This document shows, piece after piece, positions 28,321 to 39,770 of a stretch of 64,000 nt of DNA. The notes beneath the pieces were generated by a model that worked only from the letters and a program-made list of their open reading frames with translations, was not told where the DNA came from and did no database searches. Within the stretch, counting starts at the first letter, position 1; each line of letters starts with the position of its first letter. The position numbers and the translations under genes were made by a program. Source of the DNA: Mycobacterium sp. WUMAC-067 (GTDB taxonomy: Bacteria > Actinomycetota > Actinomycetes > Mycobacteriales > Mycobacteriaceae); contig NZ_JAEKMI010000010.1 in assembly GCF_020217485.1 (NCBI RefSeq), positions 93,703 to 157,702 of the forward strand. The letters are read 5' to 3'.

Positions 28321-30684
28321 GTGACCAGTTCGACCGGCAAGCTGCGCATCCCGCTCTCGGTCGGGGACGTCGCCAGGCGCGTGTTCCTCGGTAAGCCGCT
28401 GATCACCGAGGACATCGCGGCCGAGAAGTTGTCCAATGGCGTTGCGCTCGGGGCGCTTTCACCTGATGCGGTGTCATCGGTCGCCTACGGTCCCGAGCAG
28501 ATCCTGATCGAACTGTTGCCGCACGCCGGGTTGGCGGCGTTCCTGCTGTTGCTTCCCATCACCGGCGTCATCCTGTTCATCCTGGTGTTGGTGGCCGCGT
28601 CGTACCGGCAGGTGGTGATGGCCTACACCCGGGCCGGCGGCTCCTACATCGTCGCGCGCGACAACTTCGGCCCCCGCGTCGCGCAGATCGCCGCCGCGGC
28701 GCTGCTGATCGACTACGTGGTGACCGTCGCGGTGCAATCGGCGGCGGGGACGGTCGCGGTGGTGTCGGCGATCCCCGCATTGGGTCCCTACAGCTTGGCG
28801 ATCACGGTCGGCGTGGTGCTCATCATCTGCTACGCGAACCTGCGGGGATTGCGGGAAGCGGGAATGCCGTTCGCGGTGGCGACCTACTCCTTCATCGCCA
28901 TGGTCGGCCTGACCATCCTGGTCGGCGTCGTCCGCGCAATCGGCGGGGGTTTGCCGGTCTACGACCCGGCGCACACGGCCGGCACCGTGCCGGTTCATCA
29001 GGGCAACGGATTGGTGCTGGGCGCAACGATTCTGGTGTTGTTGCGCGCTTTCGCCAACGGAGGCTCGTCGCTGACCGGTGTCGAGGCCATCTCCAACACG
29101 GTCGACTACTTCCGAAAGCCCCAGGGCCGCAACGCCCGCCGGGTGCTCACCGCGATGGCCTGCATTCTGGGCTTCCTGCTCGCCGGTGTCGCCTACCTGG
29201 CCCACGCCACCCATGCCACGCCGTATCTGACCGAATATCCGTCGGTGTTGTCGCAGATCGGTCGCGCCGTCTACGGCAACGGCACGCTCGGTGACGTGTT
29301 CTACGTCCTGGTCCAGGCCTCGACGGCGGCCATCCTGTTCACCGGCGCGAACACCAGCTTCAACGGCTTCCCGGCCTTGGCCAGCTTCGTCGCCGAGGAC
29401 CGCTTCCTGCCGCGGCAGCTGACGAAACGCGGTCACCGCCTGGTGTTCTCGAACGGGATCATCACGCTGACGGCGCTGTCGGTGGCCCTGCTGGTGGTGA
29501 CCGGCGGCTCGGTCAACGCGCTGGTTCCCTTCTACGCGATCGGCGTGTTCACCGGATTCTCGATGGCCGGCTACGGCATGACCAAACACCACCTGACGCA
29601 TCGTGAACCGGGCTGGCGGCGCCGGCTGGCGATCAACCTGTCCGCGGCGATCCTCTCGACGATCGTGGTGGGCATCTTCGCGGTGGCGAAGTTCACCGAG
29701 GGCGCCTGGTTGGTGGTGGTCGTGTTCCCGCTGTTGGTGTTCGTGCTGACGCGGCTGAACCGCGAATACCGCGCCGAGGCAGCCATTCTCGAGATGTTCC
29801 GCACCGATCGCCCCGAATTGGTGAAGTACGCGCGGCACAAGGTGCTGGTGTTCGTCGACTCGGTCGACCTGGCGGTGATCGAAGCCTTGCGTTACGGCCG
29901 CGGCCTGCGGGCCGACGAGCTGGTCGCCGTGCACTTCATGGTCGACCCGGCCCACGCCGCGCAACTGCGAAATCGTTGGGACCACTTCGGTCTCGACACC
30001 CCGCTGCGGATCGTGGACTGTCCCGACCGGCGGATCAGCAGGTCTGCGCAGCTGCTGGTCGCCAAGGCGCGCGACGAGCATCCGAACACCAACGTGACGG
30101 TCCTCCTGCCGCGCCGGACGTTCGCGCGGCTGTTGGGGCGGCTGTTGCACGACCGGACCGCGGACAAGGTCGCCCGGGCCGTCAGCCTCATCCCGGACGC
30201 CGCGGCGACGATCGTTCCCTATGACGTGGAATCGCGGATCAGGGAGGCCTACCCGGACTCATTCGAACAGCGCATCGGGCAGGAGATCGACAAGATCCAG
30301 GCCTGGGTCTCCCAGGACGAGGACCAGTCGGTGGAGGCCTACGAACACCCCGAACGGCCGTCGTCGGTGATCATGGTGGCCGGCCTGATCTCCGGGCAAC
30401 GCGCGACCGTCGAAGGACGCGTCAGCGAGGTCGAAGACGTCGCCGAACGCGGACGAACCCGACGACAGATCGTCGTGGGGGACAGCAGCGGCGAGCTCAC
30501 CGTGACGTTCCGTCCCGGCCGCGGGGGTGCGGACATCCAGCCCGGTCAGCTCTTGCGAATCAGCGGCAAAGCCCGCCAGGTCGGCCATCGTTCCCTGTCG
30601 ATGGTCGATCCGGCATATCAGGTCATCGAGGATCCGGCGAAGGACGCCGAGTCCGGGGCGACGGAACAAGCCGACCAGTCTTAG
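28321..30684 (+). CDS. KimA-like APC permease with C-terminal OB-fold domain
   Basis: A 787-residue membrane protein with about twelve transmembrane helices (roughly residues 50-490) of the APC superfamily; ALSPDAVSSVAYGPEQIL opens the first helix as in KimA/Rv2690c-type proteins. Residues about 505-670 form a cytoplasmic universal-stress-like domain (HKVLVFVDSVDLAVIEALRY), as in the potassium/proton symporter KimA. Residues about 680-765 are an added OB-fold-like domain (ATVEGRVSEVEDV, IQPGQLLRISGKAR, SMVDPAYQV). The likely role is cation or amino acid uptake, with potassium the best guess. The GTG at 28321 is preferred to the open extension to 28237. I do not know a gene like this at the same place in M. 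tuberculosis. Confidence 0.85.
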   Translation: MTSSTGKLRIPLSVGDVARRVFLGKPLITEDIAAEKLSNGVALGALSPDAVSSVAYGPEQILIELLPHAGLAAFLLLLPITGVILFILVLVAASYRQVVMAYTRAGGSYIVARDNFGPRVAQIAAAALLIDYVVTVAVQSAAGTVAVVSAIPALGPYSLAITVGVVLIICYANLRGLREAGMPFAVATYSFIAMVGLTILVGVVRAIGGGLPVYDPAHTAGTVPVHQGNGLVLGATILVLLRAFANGGSSLTGVEAISNTVDYFRKPQGRNARRVLTAMACILGFLLAGVAYLAHATHATPYLTEYPSVLSQIGRAVYGNGTLGDVFYVLVQASTAAILFTGANTSFNGFPALASFVAEDRFLPRQLTKRGHRLVFSNGIITLTALSVALLVVTGGSVNALVPFYAIGVFTGFSMAGYGMTKHHLTHREPGWRRRLAINLSAAILSTIVVGIFAVAKFTEGAWLVVVVFPLLVFVLTRLNREYRAEAAILEMFRTDRPELVKYARHKVLVFVDSVDLAVIEALRYGRGLRADELVAVHFMVDPAHAAQLRNRWDHFGLDTPLRIVDCPDRRISRSAQLLVAKARDEHPNTNVTVLLPRRTFARLLGRLLHDRTADKVARAVSLIPDAAATIVPYDVESRIREAYPDSFEQRIGQEIDKIQAWVSQDEDQSVEAYEHPERPSSVIMVAGLISGQRATVEGRVSEVEDVAERGRTRRQIVVGDSSGELTVTFRPGRGGADIQPGQLLRISGKARQVGHRSLSMVDPAYQVIEDPAKDAESGATEQADQS

Positions 30685-30935
30685 GGCCTCCCGCCGACTC
30701 ATGTGACGCGCGCGCGGTGTGAAACACCGTGAAAGGCAGGGCATTTCGACATCCCGGCCCCGGCGCACCCGCCAGACGTGGTGCGTCTGTGGTGCGCGGA
30801 CGAAATTGTTTAATCCCGCTAACTGACGTGGGTCCGGTAGGTAAACTGACGCCTGCACAATTACGCCCGACCACGTGCGAAGAGACGGTGCGCGCCGCCG
30901 CTCACGGGCGGTCGGCGAGAACAGGGGACTGCACA

Positions 30936-33900
30936 TTGCGCGCCGCGAACGCCACACCCGTGGCCGTCATCGGAATGGCCTGCCGACTTCCCGGCGGGAT
31001 CGATTCCCCGCAGCGCCTCTGGGAGGCGTTGCTGCGCGGTGACGATTTCGTGGGCGAGATTCCCGCCGACCGGTGGGACGCGGACCTGTACTACGACCCC
31101 GAGCCGGGCGTGCCCGGCCGATCGGTGACCCGGTGGGGGGCGTTCCTCGACGACGTCGGGGGCTTCGACTGCGATTTCTTCGGGATGACCGAGCGTGAGG
31201 CCACCGCGGTCGACCCGCAACACCGCCTACTGCTGGAAACGTCGTGGGATGCCGTCGAGCACGCCGGCCTCGCCCCCGCGTCCCTGGCCCAAACGCAGAC
31301 CGGCGTGTTCGTCGGCCTGACGCACGGCGACTACGAACTCCTGTCCGCCGACTGCGGCGCCGCCGAAGGGCCGTACGGATTCACCGGCACCAGCAACAGC
31401 TTCGCGTCCGGACGGATCGCCTACACGCTGGGGTTGCACGGCCCGGCGGTCACGGTGGACACGGCGTGCTCGTCCGGCCTGATGGCCGTCCACCAAGCGT
31501 GCGGCAGTGTCGGCAGCGGCGAGAGCGACCTCGCCCTGGCCGGTGGCGTGGTGGTGACCCTGGAACCGCGCAAATCCGTTTCCGGTTCGCTGCAAGGCAT
31601 GTTGTCCCCGACGGGGCGCTGCCACGCCTTCGACGTGCGGGCCGACGGCTTCGTGTCCGGCGAGGGCTGTGTCATGCTGCTGCTCAAGCCGCTCGACGCC
31701 GCGCAGCGCGACGGCGACCGTATCCTGGCGGTGCTGCGCGGCACGGCTGCCAACCAAGACGGCCGCACCGTGAACATCGCGGCGCCCTCCGAAACGGCTC
31801 AGATCGCCGTCTACCGAACGGCGTTGGGTGTGGCGGGCGTCGAGGCGACCACGATCGGCTACGTCGAGGCGCACGGCACCGGCACCCCGGTCGGCGATCC
31901 GATCGAATTCTCCAGCCTCGCGACCGTGTACGGGACCGAGGGGCCCTGTGTGCTGGGGTCGGTGAAGACCAACTTCGGCCACCTGCAGTCGACGTCCGGG
32001 CCGCTGGGATTGATGAAGGCGATTCTCGCGCTGCAGCACGGCGTGGTGCCGCAGAATCTGCACTTCACCCGCCTGCCCGATGAGATGGCCGGGATAAAGA
32101 CGGAACTCTTTGTGCCGCAATCCAATACACCGTGGCCCGCCAACGCCCATCACCCGCGCCGCGCCGCGGTGTCGTCGTATGGGATGTCCGGCACCAACGT
32201 GCACGCCATCGTGGAGCAGGCACCGGCAGAAGCCCCGGCGCGGGCACCCGACGGGCCTGCTGCACCCGGGATCGCCGGGCCAGCGCTGTTTCCCCTGTCG
32301 TCCACGTCGGCTGAGCAGCTGCGCGCCACGGCCGCCCGGCTCGCGACTTGGGTCGACGGGCGCCGCGGTGCTGTCCCCGACGGCGACAGCGGCGCCCCCC
32401 TGTGGGACCTGGGCTACACGCTGTCGCGCCGCCGCGCGCATCGGCCGGTGCGGACGGTGGTCTCCGCGAACAGTTTTGACGAGTTGAGCGCGCGACTGCG
32501 CGCGGTCGCCGAGAGCGACATTCCGTATGAGCCGGCCGTGGGACAAGACGACCGCGGGCCGGTGTGGGTGTTCTCCGGGCAGGGTTCGCAATGGCCGCAG
32601 ATGGGCGTCGAACTGTTGGCCACCGAACCGGTGTTCGCCGCGACGATCGCCGAGATCGAGCCGTTGATCGCCCGCGAATCGGGGTTTTCGGTCATCGAGG
32701 CCATGACGGCACCGGAGCCGGTGACCGGCATCGACAAGATCCAGCCGACGATCTTCGCGATGCAGGTCGCGCTCGCCGAGGCGATGAGGTCCTACGGGGT
32801 GCGCCCCGGCGCCGTCATCGGCCATTCGCTCGGCGAATCCGCGGCGGCCGTGGTCGCCGGCGGGTTGTCGCTCGACGACGGCGTCAAGGTCATCTGCCGC
32901 CGCTCGCGGATGATGGCGCGGGTCGCTGGGAGCGGCGCCATGGCATCGGTGGAACTGCCGGGCCAACAGGTGCTTTCGGAACTGTCCATCCGCGGAATCT
33001 CCGACGTCGTGCTCTCCGTGGTCGCTTCGCCCACCTCGACGGTCGTCGGCGGTGATGCCCAGGCAATCCGCGACCTCGTCGCGGCCTGGCAGGAACAGGA
33101 TGTGATGGCACGCGAGGTGGCGGTGGACGTCGCCTCACATTCGCCGCAGGTGGAGCCGATCCTCGACGCGTTGGCCGGGGTCCTCGCTGACCTGCAACCG
33201 ACGGCGCCCGAGGTTCCGTACTACTCCGCCACCTTGTGGGACCCCCGCGAACGGCCGTCTTTCGGCGCCGACTACTGGGCCGAAAACCTGCGGTACACCG
33301 TGCGATTCGCGGCGGCCGTGCAGGCCGCCCTTAAAGACGGGTTCCGCGTCTTCGGTGAGCTGTCGCCGCATCCGCTGCTCACCCACGCCGTCGAGCAGAA
33401 CGCCGCCAGCCTGGACATGCCCATCGCCGCACTCGCGGCCATGCGCCGACGCGAGCCCGGGGTACCACCCGCTCGCGGGGAAGAGCTGCCAATCGGCTTG
33501 CGCGGCTTCGTCGCCGACGTGCACAGCGCCGGCGCGCTGGTGGACTTCGCCGTCCAATACCCCAGTGGGCGTTTGGTGGACGCGCCGCTGCCGACGTGGA
33601 CCCATCGCCGGTTGATGCTCAGTCGCGAGACGGTGGAGCGGCCACACGGAGCCTCGCTTCAGGCCGTGCACCCGCTGCTCGGGGCGCACGTGCATCTGCG
33701 CGAGGAGCCCGAGCGCCACGTCTGGCAAGGGGAGGTCGGCACCGACGCCCACCCGTGGCTCGCCGACCACCAAATCCACGGAGTCGCAGCCTTTCCCGGC
33801 GCCGCCTACTGCGAAATGGCGCTGGCGGCCGCCGCCGCCCTCGGTGAACGCGCCGAGGTTCGCGACGTCACGTTCGAGCAGACGCTGTTACTGGGTGGGC

Positions 33901-36900
33901 ACACGCAGGTTTCGTCGACGGCCACGGTCATCGCGCCCGGGGTGCTCGACTTCACGGTGGACACGCACGAGGAAGGCGAACGCCTCCGCCGGGCGGGCGC
34001 GATCCTGCACGTTCCCGGCGACGACGCGGAACCCGAGCCGCACCAACCGCCCCCGTACGACCTGGAAACCCTGATCGCCGACCACCCGTCGCGCATGGAG
34101 GGCGCCGAGCTGCGAAAGGCCTTCGACGCCGTGGGTATTCAATACGGCCCGGCGTTTTCGGGTCTGTCCGCGGTGCGGGTCGGCGACGCGGACACCGCGA
34201 CGGCGCTCGCGGAAGTGGCGCTGCCGGGCGCGATCCGATCGCAGCAGTCGGCCTACTCCACGCACCCGGCTCTGCTCGACGCCTGCTTCCAGTCGGTGAT
34301 CGTCGCGCCCGAGGTCCAGAAGGCCGGCGACGGAGGACTGCTGTTGCCGGTGGGGGTGCGCAGGCTGCGCAACTACCACCCGACGCGCAACGCGCAATAC
34401 TGCCTCACCCGGGTCACGTCCTCGGGCCCCGGCGAGTGCGAGGCCGACGTCGAAGTGCTGGACCAATCCGGAACGGTGTTGCTGACCGTCGAGGGGCTAC
34501 GGCTGGCCGGTGGTACGTCCGAACGCGAACACGCCCACCGGCTGCTCAACGAGCGGTTGTTGACCATCGAATGGGAGGCCCGCGAACTTCCCGAGCCGGC
34601 GCAGAGCGGGCAGGGATCCTGGCTTGTGCTCAGCGCCTCCGACGGTCACGACCGGTTGGTTGCGCACCTCGACGATGCCCTGAATTCCGATGGGGCGCAA
34701 TGCACGACGGTTGCCCTGCCCGTCGGATCGGTGGACACCGCGCGGTTGCGTTCGCTGCTGTCCGGTGGTGGCCAGGCCGACGCCAACGGCCACGGGTCCC
34801 TCAACGGGCTGGCCGGTGTCGTCGTGGTGACCGCGGCCGCCGATGACCGCCCGGACGACCCGCAGGGCCGGCGCGGGCGGGACTGCGTGTCGCACCTTGC
34901 GACCATCGCCCGTGAGCTCTCGGAGCTTCCCGGGGAATCGCCTCGGTTGTTCGTGGTGACCCGTGACGCCGCGAGCGTGACCGCCGGCGATTTGCCGAAC
35001 CTGGCGCAGGGCGGCCTGCGCGGGTTGATGCGGGTGATCGACGCGGAGCATCCGCATCTGAGCGCCACCCAGATCGACGTCGATGACGCTACCGACCCGG
35101 AAAATGTTGCGCTGCAACTGAAGAGCGGCTCGGAAGAAGACGAGACCGCCTGGCGCGACGGCCACTGGTACACCGCGCGGCTGCGGCCCGGTCCGCTGCG
35201 TCCGGCCGAGCGGCGGACCACCGTCGTCGATCACGGGCGTGACGGCATGCGACTGCAGATCCGGACCCCCGGTGACCTGGAATCGCTGGAGTTCATTGCG
35301 TTCGACCGGGTTCCGCCGGGGCCCGGCGAGATCGAGGTGGCGGTCACCTCGTCCACCATCAACTTCGCCGACGTGCTCGTCGCGTTCGGGCGTTATCCGA
35401 CGTTCGAGGGTTATCAACAGCAGTTGGGCGGCGACTTCGCCGGCGTGGTGACCGCCGTCGGGCCGGGTGTCACCGAGCGCAAGGTCGGCGACCACGTCGG
35501 CGGGGTGTCGCGGAACGGATGCTGGGGCACGTTCGTCATCGCCGATGCGCGGCACGCGGTCACCCTGCCTCCCGAAGTGCCGTTGCACGACGCCGCCGCC
35601 GTGCCGACCGCGTCGGCGACCGCGTGGTACGGCCTGCACGACTTGGCCCGCATCGCCCCGACGGACAAGGTGCTGATTCACTCGGGCACCGGCGGCGTCG
35701 GGCAGGCGGCCATCGCGATCGCCCGGGCCGTGGGTTGTGAGATCTTCGCGACCGCCGGCAGCCCGCAACGCCGGGAACTGTTGCGCGACATGGGCATCGA
35801 ACACGTCTACGATTCGCGCAGCACGGAATTCGCCGACCAGATTCGGCGTGACACCGACGGCTACGGTGTCGACGTGGTGCTCAACTCGCTGCCCGGCGCC
35901 GCGCAGCGCGCGGGCATCGAACTGCTGGCCGTGGGCGGGCGCTTCATCGAGCTGGGCAAGCGCGACATCTACGGCGACAGCCGTCTCGGGCTCTTCCCGT
36001 TCCGCCGCAACCTCTCCCTGTTCGCCGTCGACCTGGCGCTGCTGACCTTCAGCCACCCGCACACCGTCCGGCGCTTGCTCACCACCGTGTACGAGCGCAC
36101 CGCGGCGGGCGAATTGCCGTTGCCGCGCTGCACGCACTATCCGATCCACGACGCGGCCGCCGCGGTGCGCCTGGTCGCCGCCGCCGGGCACACCGGCAAG
36201 GTGGTGCTCGACGTGCCGCGCGCGGGCAGCAGCGTGGCGGCGGTGCCCCCGGAAAAGATCCGGCCGTTCCGCGCCGACGGCGCCTACATCATCACCGGCG
36301 GGATCGGCGGCCTGGGCCTGTTCCTGGCCGGCGAGATGGCTTCGCGTGGTGGCGGAGCGGGTTGTGGGCGCATCGTGCTCAACTCCCGCTCGCAACCCAA
36401 CGAGCAAGCGCGCCAAGTGATCGAACGCCTTCGCGCCGCGGGGGCCGACATCGCCGTGGAGTGCGGTGACATCGCCGAACCGCGGACGGCCGAGCGGCTG
36501 GTCGCGTGCGCGACGGCCACCGGGCTACCGGTGCGCGGCGTGCTGCACGCAGCGGCCGTCGTCGAGGACGCCACGCTGGCGAACGTCACCGATGAGCTCA
36601 TCGACCGGTGCTGGGCCCCAAAGGTGCACGGCGCGTGGAACCTTCACCACGCCACCATGGGTGAGCCACTGGATTGGTTCTGCTCCTTTTCGTCGGCCGC
36701 CGCGCTGGTGGGTTCGCCGGGGCAGGGCGCCTACGCCGCGGCCAACAGCTGGCTGGACGCGTTCGCTTATTGGCGTCGCGCACAGGGCCTGCCGAGCACC
36801 GCGATCGCGTGGGGGCCATGGTCAGAGGTCGGCCGCGCCACGGCCCTGGCCGAAGGCGCCGGCATGGCGATCACACCGGCCGAGGGTTTCCGCGCATTCG

Positions 36901-37322
36901 AGACGCTGCTGCGCTACGACCGCCCCTACTCCGGCTACGCCCCGATCGTGGGCACGCCGTGGTTGACGTCCTTCGCGCAACGCAGCCGCTTCGCCGAAGC
37001 GTTCGGATCGATGGGGCAGGGCAAACCGGAGACGGGCAGGTTCCTCGCCGAGCTGCAGGCCCTGCCGCGCGAGGAATGGCCGTCGGCGATCCGGCGGCTG
37101 GTATCCGGTCAAATCAGCCTATTGCTGCGGCGCACAATCGATCCGGATCGCCCGCTATCCGACTACGGCCTGGACTCGCTGGGGAACCTGGAACTGCGGA
37201 CCCGCATCGAAACCGAAACGGGCGTGCGCATCAGCCCCACCAAGATCACCACCGTCCGCGACTTGGCGGACCACTTATGCGACGAGCTGACGGGTGTGGA
37301 AGCGGCGCCGTCAGCACCCTGA
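30936..37322 (+). CDS. Mycocerosic-acid-synthase-type iterative polyketide synthase
   Basis: A 2128-residue reducing type I synthase in the order KS-AT-DH-ER-KR-ACP, close to Pks2 and Pks3/4 (Msl) of M. tuberculosis. KS: DTACSSG with C179, [25 protein letters not shown] near 629 with a VASH motif, as in methylmalonyl-using relatives. [13 protein letters not shown] near 944. [17 protein letters not shown] near 1583. [17 protein letters not shown] near 1783 with catalytic Tyr near 1933. [14 protein letters not shown] with Ser near 2080. It should elongate a fatty acyl chain with methylmalonyl-CoA to a multimethyl-branched acid. The TTG at 30936 is preferred (AGGGGAC eight bases before, then the family N-terminus); the frame is open from 30729. 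In M. tuberculosis this locus (pks3/pks4) makes the acids of polyacyltrehalose. Confidence 0.95.
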   Translation: MRAANATPVAVIGMACRLPGGIDSPQRLWEALLRGDDFVGEIPADRWDADLYYDPEPGVPGRSVTRWGAFLDDVGGFDCDFFGMTEREATAVDPQHRLLLETSWDAVEHAGLAPASLAQTQTGVFVGLTHGDYELLSADCGAAEGPYGFTGTSNSFASGRIAYTLGLHGPAVTVDTACSSGLMAVHQACGSVGSGESDLALAGGVVVTLEPRKSVSGSLQGMLSPTGRCHAFDVRADGFVSGEGCVMLLLKPLDAAQRDGDRILAVLRGTAANQDGRTVNIAAPSETAQIAVYRTALGVAGVEATTIGYVEAHGTGTPVGDPIEFSSLATVYGTEGPCVLGSVKTNFGHLQSTSGPLGLMKAILALQHGVVPQNLHFTRLPDEMAGIKTELFVPQSNTPWPANAHHPRRAAVSSYGMSGTNVHAIVEQAPAEAPARAPDGPAAPGIAGPALFPLSSTSAEQLRATAARLATWVDGRRGAVPDGDSGAPLWDLGYTLSRRRAHRPVRTVVSANSFDELSARLRAVAESDIPYEPAVGQDDRGPVWVFSGQGSQWPQMGVELLATEPVFAATIAEIEPLIARESGFSVIEAMTAPEPVTGIDKIQPTIFAMQVALAEAMRSYGVRPGAVIGHSLGESAAAVVAGGLSLDDGVKVICRRSRMMARVAGSGAMASVELPGQQVLSELSIRGISDVVLSVVASPTSTVVGGDAQAIRDLVAAWQEQDVMAREVAVDVASHSPQVEPILDALAGVLADLQPTAPEVPYYSATLWDPRERPSFGADYWAENLRYTVRFAAAVQAALKDGFRVFGELSPHPLLTHAVEQNAASLDMPIAALAAMRRREPGVPPARGEELPIGLRGFVADVHSAGALVDFAVQYPSGRLVDAPLPTWTHRRLMLSRETVERPHGASLQAVHPLLGAHVHLREEPERHVWQGEVGTDAHPWLADHQIHGVAAFPGAAYCEMALAAAAALGERAEVRDVTFEQTLLLGGHTQVSSTATVIAPGVLDFTVDTHEEGERLRRAGAILHVPGDDAEPEPHQPPPYDLETLIADHPSRMEGAELRKAFDAVGIQYGPAFSGLSAVRVGDADTATALAEVALPGAIRSQQSAYSTHPALLDACFQSVIVAPEVQKAGDGGLLLPVGVRRLRNYHPTRNAQYCLTRVTSSGPGECEADVEVLDQSGTVLLTVEGLRLAGGTSEREHAHRLLNERLLTIEWEARELPEPAQSGQGSWLVLSASDGHDRLVAHLDDALNSDGAQCTTVALPVGSVDTARLRSLLSGGGQADANGHGSLNGLAGVVVVTAAADDRPDDPQGRRGRDCVSHLATIARELSELPGESPRLFVVTRDAASVTAGDLPNLAQGGLRGLMRVIDAEHPHLSATQIDVDDATDPENVALQLKSGSEEDETAWRDGHWYTARLRPGPLRPAERRTTVVDHGRDGMRLQIRTPGDLESLEFIAFDRVPPGPGEIEVAVTSSTINFADVLVAFGRYPTFEGYQQQLGGDFAGVVTAVGPGVTERKVGDHVGGVSRNGCWGTFVIADARHAVTLPPEVPLHDAAAVPTASATAWYGLHDLARIAPTDKVLIHSGTGGVGQAAIAIARAVGCEIFATAGSPQRRELLRDMGIEHVYDSRSTEFADQIRRDTDGYGVDVVLNSLPGAAQRAGIELLAVGGRFIELGKRDIYGDSRLGLFPFRRNLSLFAVDLALLTFSHPHTVRRLLTTVYERTAAGELPLPRCTHYPIHDAAAAVRLVAAAGHTGKVVLDVPRAGSSVAAVPPEKIRPFRADGAYIITGGIGGLGLFLAGEMASRGGGAGCGRIVLNSRSQPNEQARQVIERLRAAGADIAVECGDIAEPRTAERLVACATATGLPVRGVLHAAAVVEDATLANVTDELIDRCWAPKVHGAWNLHHATMGEPLDWFCSFSSAAALVGSPGQGAYAAANSWLDAFAYWRRAQGLPSTAIAWGPWSEVGRATALAEGAGMAITPAEGFRAFETLLRYDRPYSGYAPIVGTPWLTSFAQRSRFAEAFGSMGQGKPETGRFLAELQALPREEWPSAIRRLVSGQISLLLRRTIDPDRPLSDYGLDSLGNLELRTRIETETGVRISPTKITTVRDLADHLCDELTGVEAAPSAP

Positions 37323-37335
37323 CCCACCGGCGTCG

Positions 37336-38496
37336 CTACCCGCCGTATGCCGGGCGCGGCATCTTGAAGATGCGACGTCCGTTGCGCAACACCGGGACAC
37401 CGGCGGCGTGGCCCGCGGTGCGCGCCGCGGGCATGGGCCCCGGGACGCTGGAAGGGTCCGCCGCGGACGCCGGAGCTGCCCGGAATGCGTTGTGCAGCAG
37501 CGGATTCGACACCGCAGCGGCAGCGGACGCGGGATTCGCGGCCGTCCAGGCCTGCGGGACGGACAGCTCGCCCACCAGTGCCGCCCGGCCCAGACCGCCC
37601 AACACGGGACCGCGAACGGCCGCGACCGCCGGCGCCGCAGGTGCCGGGATGTCCGGCACGATGGGCACGCCGCCCTCCGCGGCCTTCGCGGCCTGGATAT
37701 CGGACAGGTCGAGCCCGTACCCCAATTGCCCCCACCCCAGCAATGTGCGGGCGCCCGCCAGAAACGTCTGTCCCGGTGTGGTGATGAGCGTGTTGAAGTC
37801 GCCGACCGAACCGATAAGGGACAGACCGGATCCGGACGCCGGCGCCTCGCCAAGGGCGGCCGGGGCAGCGTTCGTGAACACACCCGCGGCCAGCGCCCCC
37901 CGGGCCTGACCCGCGGCGGCACTCGCGGCTTCGTTGACCGCGGCGGCCTGGGCCGATTGGCCGTGCGCATTGGTGGTGCGGGGCGGCTCGGTGAACGGCG
38001 TCAAAGCGGTGGCGGCCGACGACGACGCGGCGTAGCCGTACATGGCGGTGGCATCCTGCGCCCACATCTCGGCGTACGCGGTCTCGGTGGCCGCGATCGC
38101 CGGCGCGTTCTGTCCGAAGAAGTTGGTCGCGATCAGGGTGAGGAGCGCAACTCGGTTGGCGCCGACCACGTGTGGCGGCACCGTCGCGGCGAACGCCGCC
38201 TCGTAGGCCGCCGCCGCGGCGCGAGCCTGCGCGGCGGCCTGCCCGGCCGCAGCCGCCGTGGTGAACGCCCACGCCACATACGGTTCGACCGCGGCCGCCA
38301 TGGCCGCTGACGCTTCGCCCGACCACGCGCGCCCGCGCAGCTCCGAAAGCGTGGCGGAGTAACCCGCGGCGTGGGACTCCAGTTGCGCCGCCAACGCGTC
38401 CCACGCCGAGGCGGCAGCCGACAGCGGGGCCGAACCCGGCCCGGCATACATTCTGGCCGAATTGATCTCGGGCGGCAGCGCCCCGAAACCAAGCAT
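37336..38496 (-). CDS. PPE protein, SVP subfamily
   Basis: A 386-residue PPE protein, secreted or surface-bound through a type VII system with PE/EspG help. The PPE domain (about 1-180) opens [20 protein letters not shown] and has the YAEMWAQDA helix; the SVP motif GELSVPQAW is near residue 310 and the C-terminus is [12 protein letters not shown]. The start at 38496 is defined by the PPE N-terminus; the open frame to 38697 is not PPE-like. It is convergent with the polyketide synthase, 13 bases away, and follows its paralog in the same direction. Confidence 0.93.
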   Translation of the reverse strand: MLGFGALPPEINSARMYAGPGSAPLSAAASAWDALAAQLESHAAGYSATLSELRGRAWSGEASAAMAAAVEPYVAWAFTTAAAAGQAAAQARAAAAAYEAAFAATVPPHVVGANRVALLTLIATNFFGQNAPAIAATETAYAEMWAQDATAMYGYAASSSAATALTPFTEPPRTTNAHGQSAQAAAVNEAASAAAGQARGALAAGVFTNAAPAALGEAPASGSGLSLIGSVGDFNTLITTPGQTFLAGARTLLGWGQLGYGLDLSDIQAAKAAEGGVPIVPDIPAPAAPAVAAVRGPVLGGLGRAALVGELSVPQAWTAANPASAAAAVSNPLLHNAFRAAPASAADPSSVPGPMPAARTAGHAAGVPVLRNGRRIFKMPRPAYGG

Positions 38497-38570
38497 CGGC
38501 GATCCTTTCTGAACAAGCGCACACGCGGCCGCTGCAGGTCCATGCCTGCACTGAAGGGTGGAACTGGTGG

Positions 38571-39770
38571 CTATCCGCCCGCGGAAGGACGCGGCATCTT
38601 GAATTGGCGTGGCGCCACGCGCAAGACGTTGTTGACCGAGGGCCGCGACAGGAGCGCCGACGAGGCGCCCGCGCCCGCCGCCGGCGCGCCGCCCCACATG
38701 TTGGTCGCCGGGCCTTCATGCCATGACGGCCCACCGTCGAGCTCGGCGTCCGACAGCCAGTGCGACTCGGCGACGGTGGCGATCGTCGGGTTCGTCGCCG
38801 CCCAGCTTTGCGGGACCGACAATCGGCCTACCGCGCTCGCGCTGCCCGTGCTCGCCAGGGTCGGGCCGGCGACACCCACGGTGCCGGTCGAGAGACTCGC
38901 CGTCGCGGCGGGGGCGACGGCCGCCTTGGCGGCTTCGCCCGCCGCCTGCAGGTTGGCGCGGAAGGCCCCGGTGCCGAAGGTGCCCGCCGACGTGACGGTG
39001 CGGCTCATGGCGTCGCCGAGGTTCACCGGCGCCGTCAGCGTGTTGAAATCATCGACGGCGTCGAGCGCGGAGCCTGTCGAAGGGCTGCCACCAGTAGAGC
39101 CAGGCGGTGGTGTTTCGGAGAGGTTGTGCAACTTCTGGGGCACGCTCGACATCGTCCGGGACAGTGCGGCGTGGGACTGCGACGCGGCCGAGTTATTCGT
39201 GGCTTGGGCGACCGCGGAGGCTTGCGCGGGCTGCCCGTCGGCGTCGGTGGTCCGCGGAGGCTCGTGGAACTGCGTCAGCGATGTCGCGCCCGACGACGAC
39301 GCGGCGTAGCCGTACATGGCGGCGGCATCCTGGGCCCACATCTGTTCGTAGGCGCCTTCGGTCACCCCGATCATCGCCGTGTTCTGTCCCAGAATGTTGC
39401 TCGCGACCAGTTGCGCCAGGAGGGTGCGGTTGGCCGTGACCAACGCGGGCGGCACCGTCGCTCCGAAGGCGGTCTCGTAGGCGGCCGCCGCGGCCCGAGC
39501 CTGGCTTGCGGCCTCCTCCGCTTGTGCCCCCGCCGTCGCCAGCCATGCCACGTACGGCGCGGCCGCGGTGGCCATCGCGGCCGAGGCGCTGCCGGTCCAG
39601 CTTTCGCCTTCCAGCTGGGCGATCACCGCGGAGTACCCGCGCGACGCGGTCTCGAGCCCGTTGGCCAGTACGTCCCAGGCGGCCGCCGCGGCAACCATCG
39701 GCGCCGAGCCGGGGCCGGCATACATTCTGGTCGAGTTGATTTCTGGCGGCAGGGCCCCGAAATCGAGCAT
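38571..39770 (-). CDS. PPE protein, SVP subfamily (paralog of the adjacent PPE)
   Basis: A 399-residue PPE protein opening [20 protein letters not shown], with the [20 protein letters not shown] segment almost identical to that of the neighbouring PPE, the SVP motif GRLSVPQSW, and the end [12 protein letters not shown]. The two genes are therefore a tandem duplication; they differ most in the linker ([15 protein letters not shown] here). GAGGAAG lies six bases before the ATG at 39770. No PE partner is next to them, which is unusual for ESX-5-type substrates. The 818-base region upstream is the likely shared promoter. Confidence 0.93.
   Translation of the reverse strand: MLDFGALPPEINSTRMYAGPGSAPMVAAAAAWDVLANGLETASRGYSAVIAQLEGESWTGSASAAMATAAAPYVAWLATAGAQAEEAASQARAAAAAYETAFGATVPPALVTANRTLLAQLVASNILGQNTAMIGVTEGAYEQMWAQDAAAMYGYAASSSGATSLTQFHEPPRTTDADGQPAQASAVAQATNNSAASQSHAALSRTMSSVPQKLHNLSETPPPGSTGGSPSTGSALDAVDDFNTLTAPVNLGDAMSRTVTSAGTFGTGAFRANLQAAGEAAKAAVAPAATASLSTGTVGVAGPTLASTGSASAVGRLSVPQSWAATNPTIATVAESHWLSDAELDGGPSWHEGPATNMWGGAPAAGAGASSALLSRPSVNNVLRVAPRQFKMPRPSAGG

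Noticed and set aside
28474..30150. Long antisense frame under the APC transporter
   Set aside because: Composition is His/Arg/Gln-rich without hydrophobic core and it mirrors third-position GC of the true gene.
30729..30935. Longer polyketide synthase N-terminus from a GTG at 30729
   Set aside because: The 69 extra residues do not resemble any PKS N-terminus; TTG at 30936 has a good ribosome-binding site.
34497..36416. 639-codon antisense frame under the polyketide synthase
   Set aside because: No start context, no similarity; produced by codon bias of the ER-KR region on the + strand.
31000..37300. Frameshift in the polyketide synthase as in pks3/pks4 of M. tuberculosis
   Set aside because: The frame is uninterrupted here and all six domains have their catalytic motifs.
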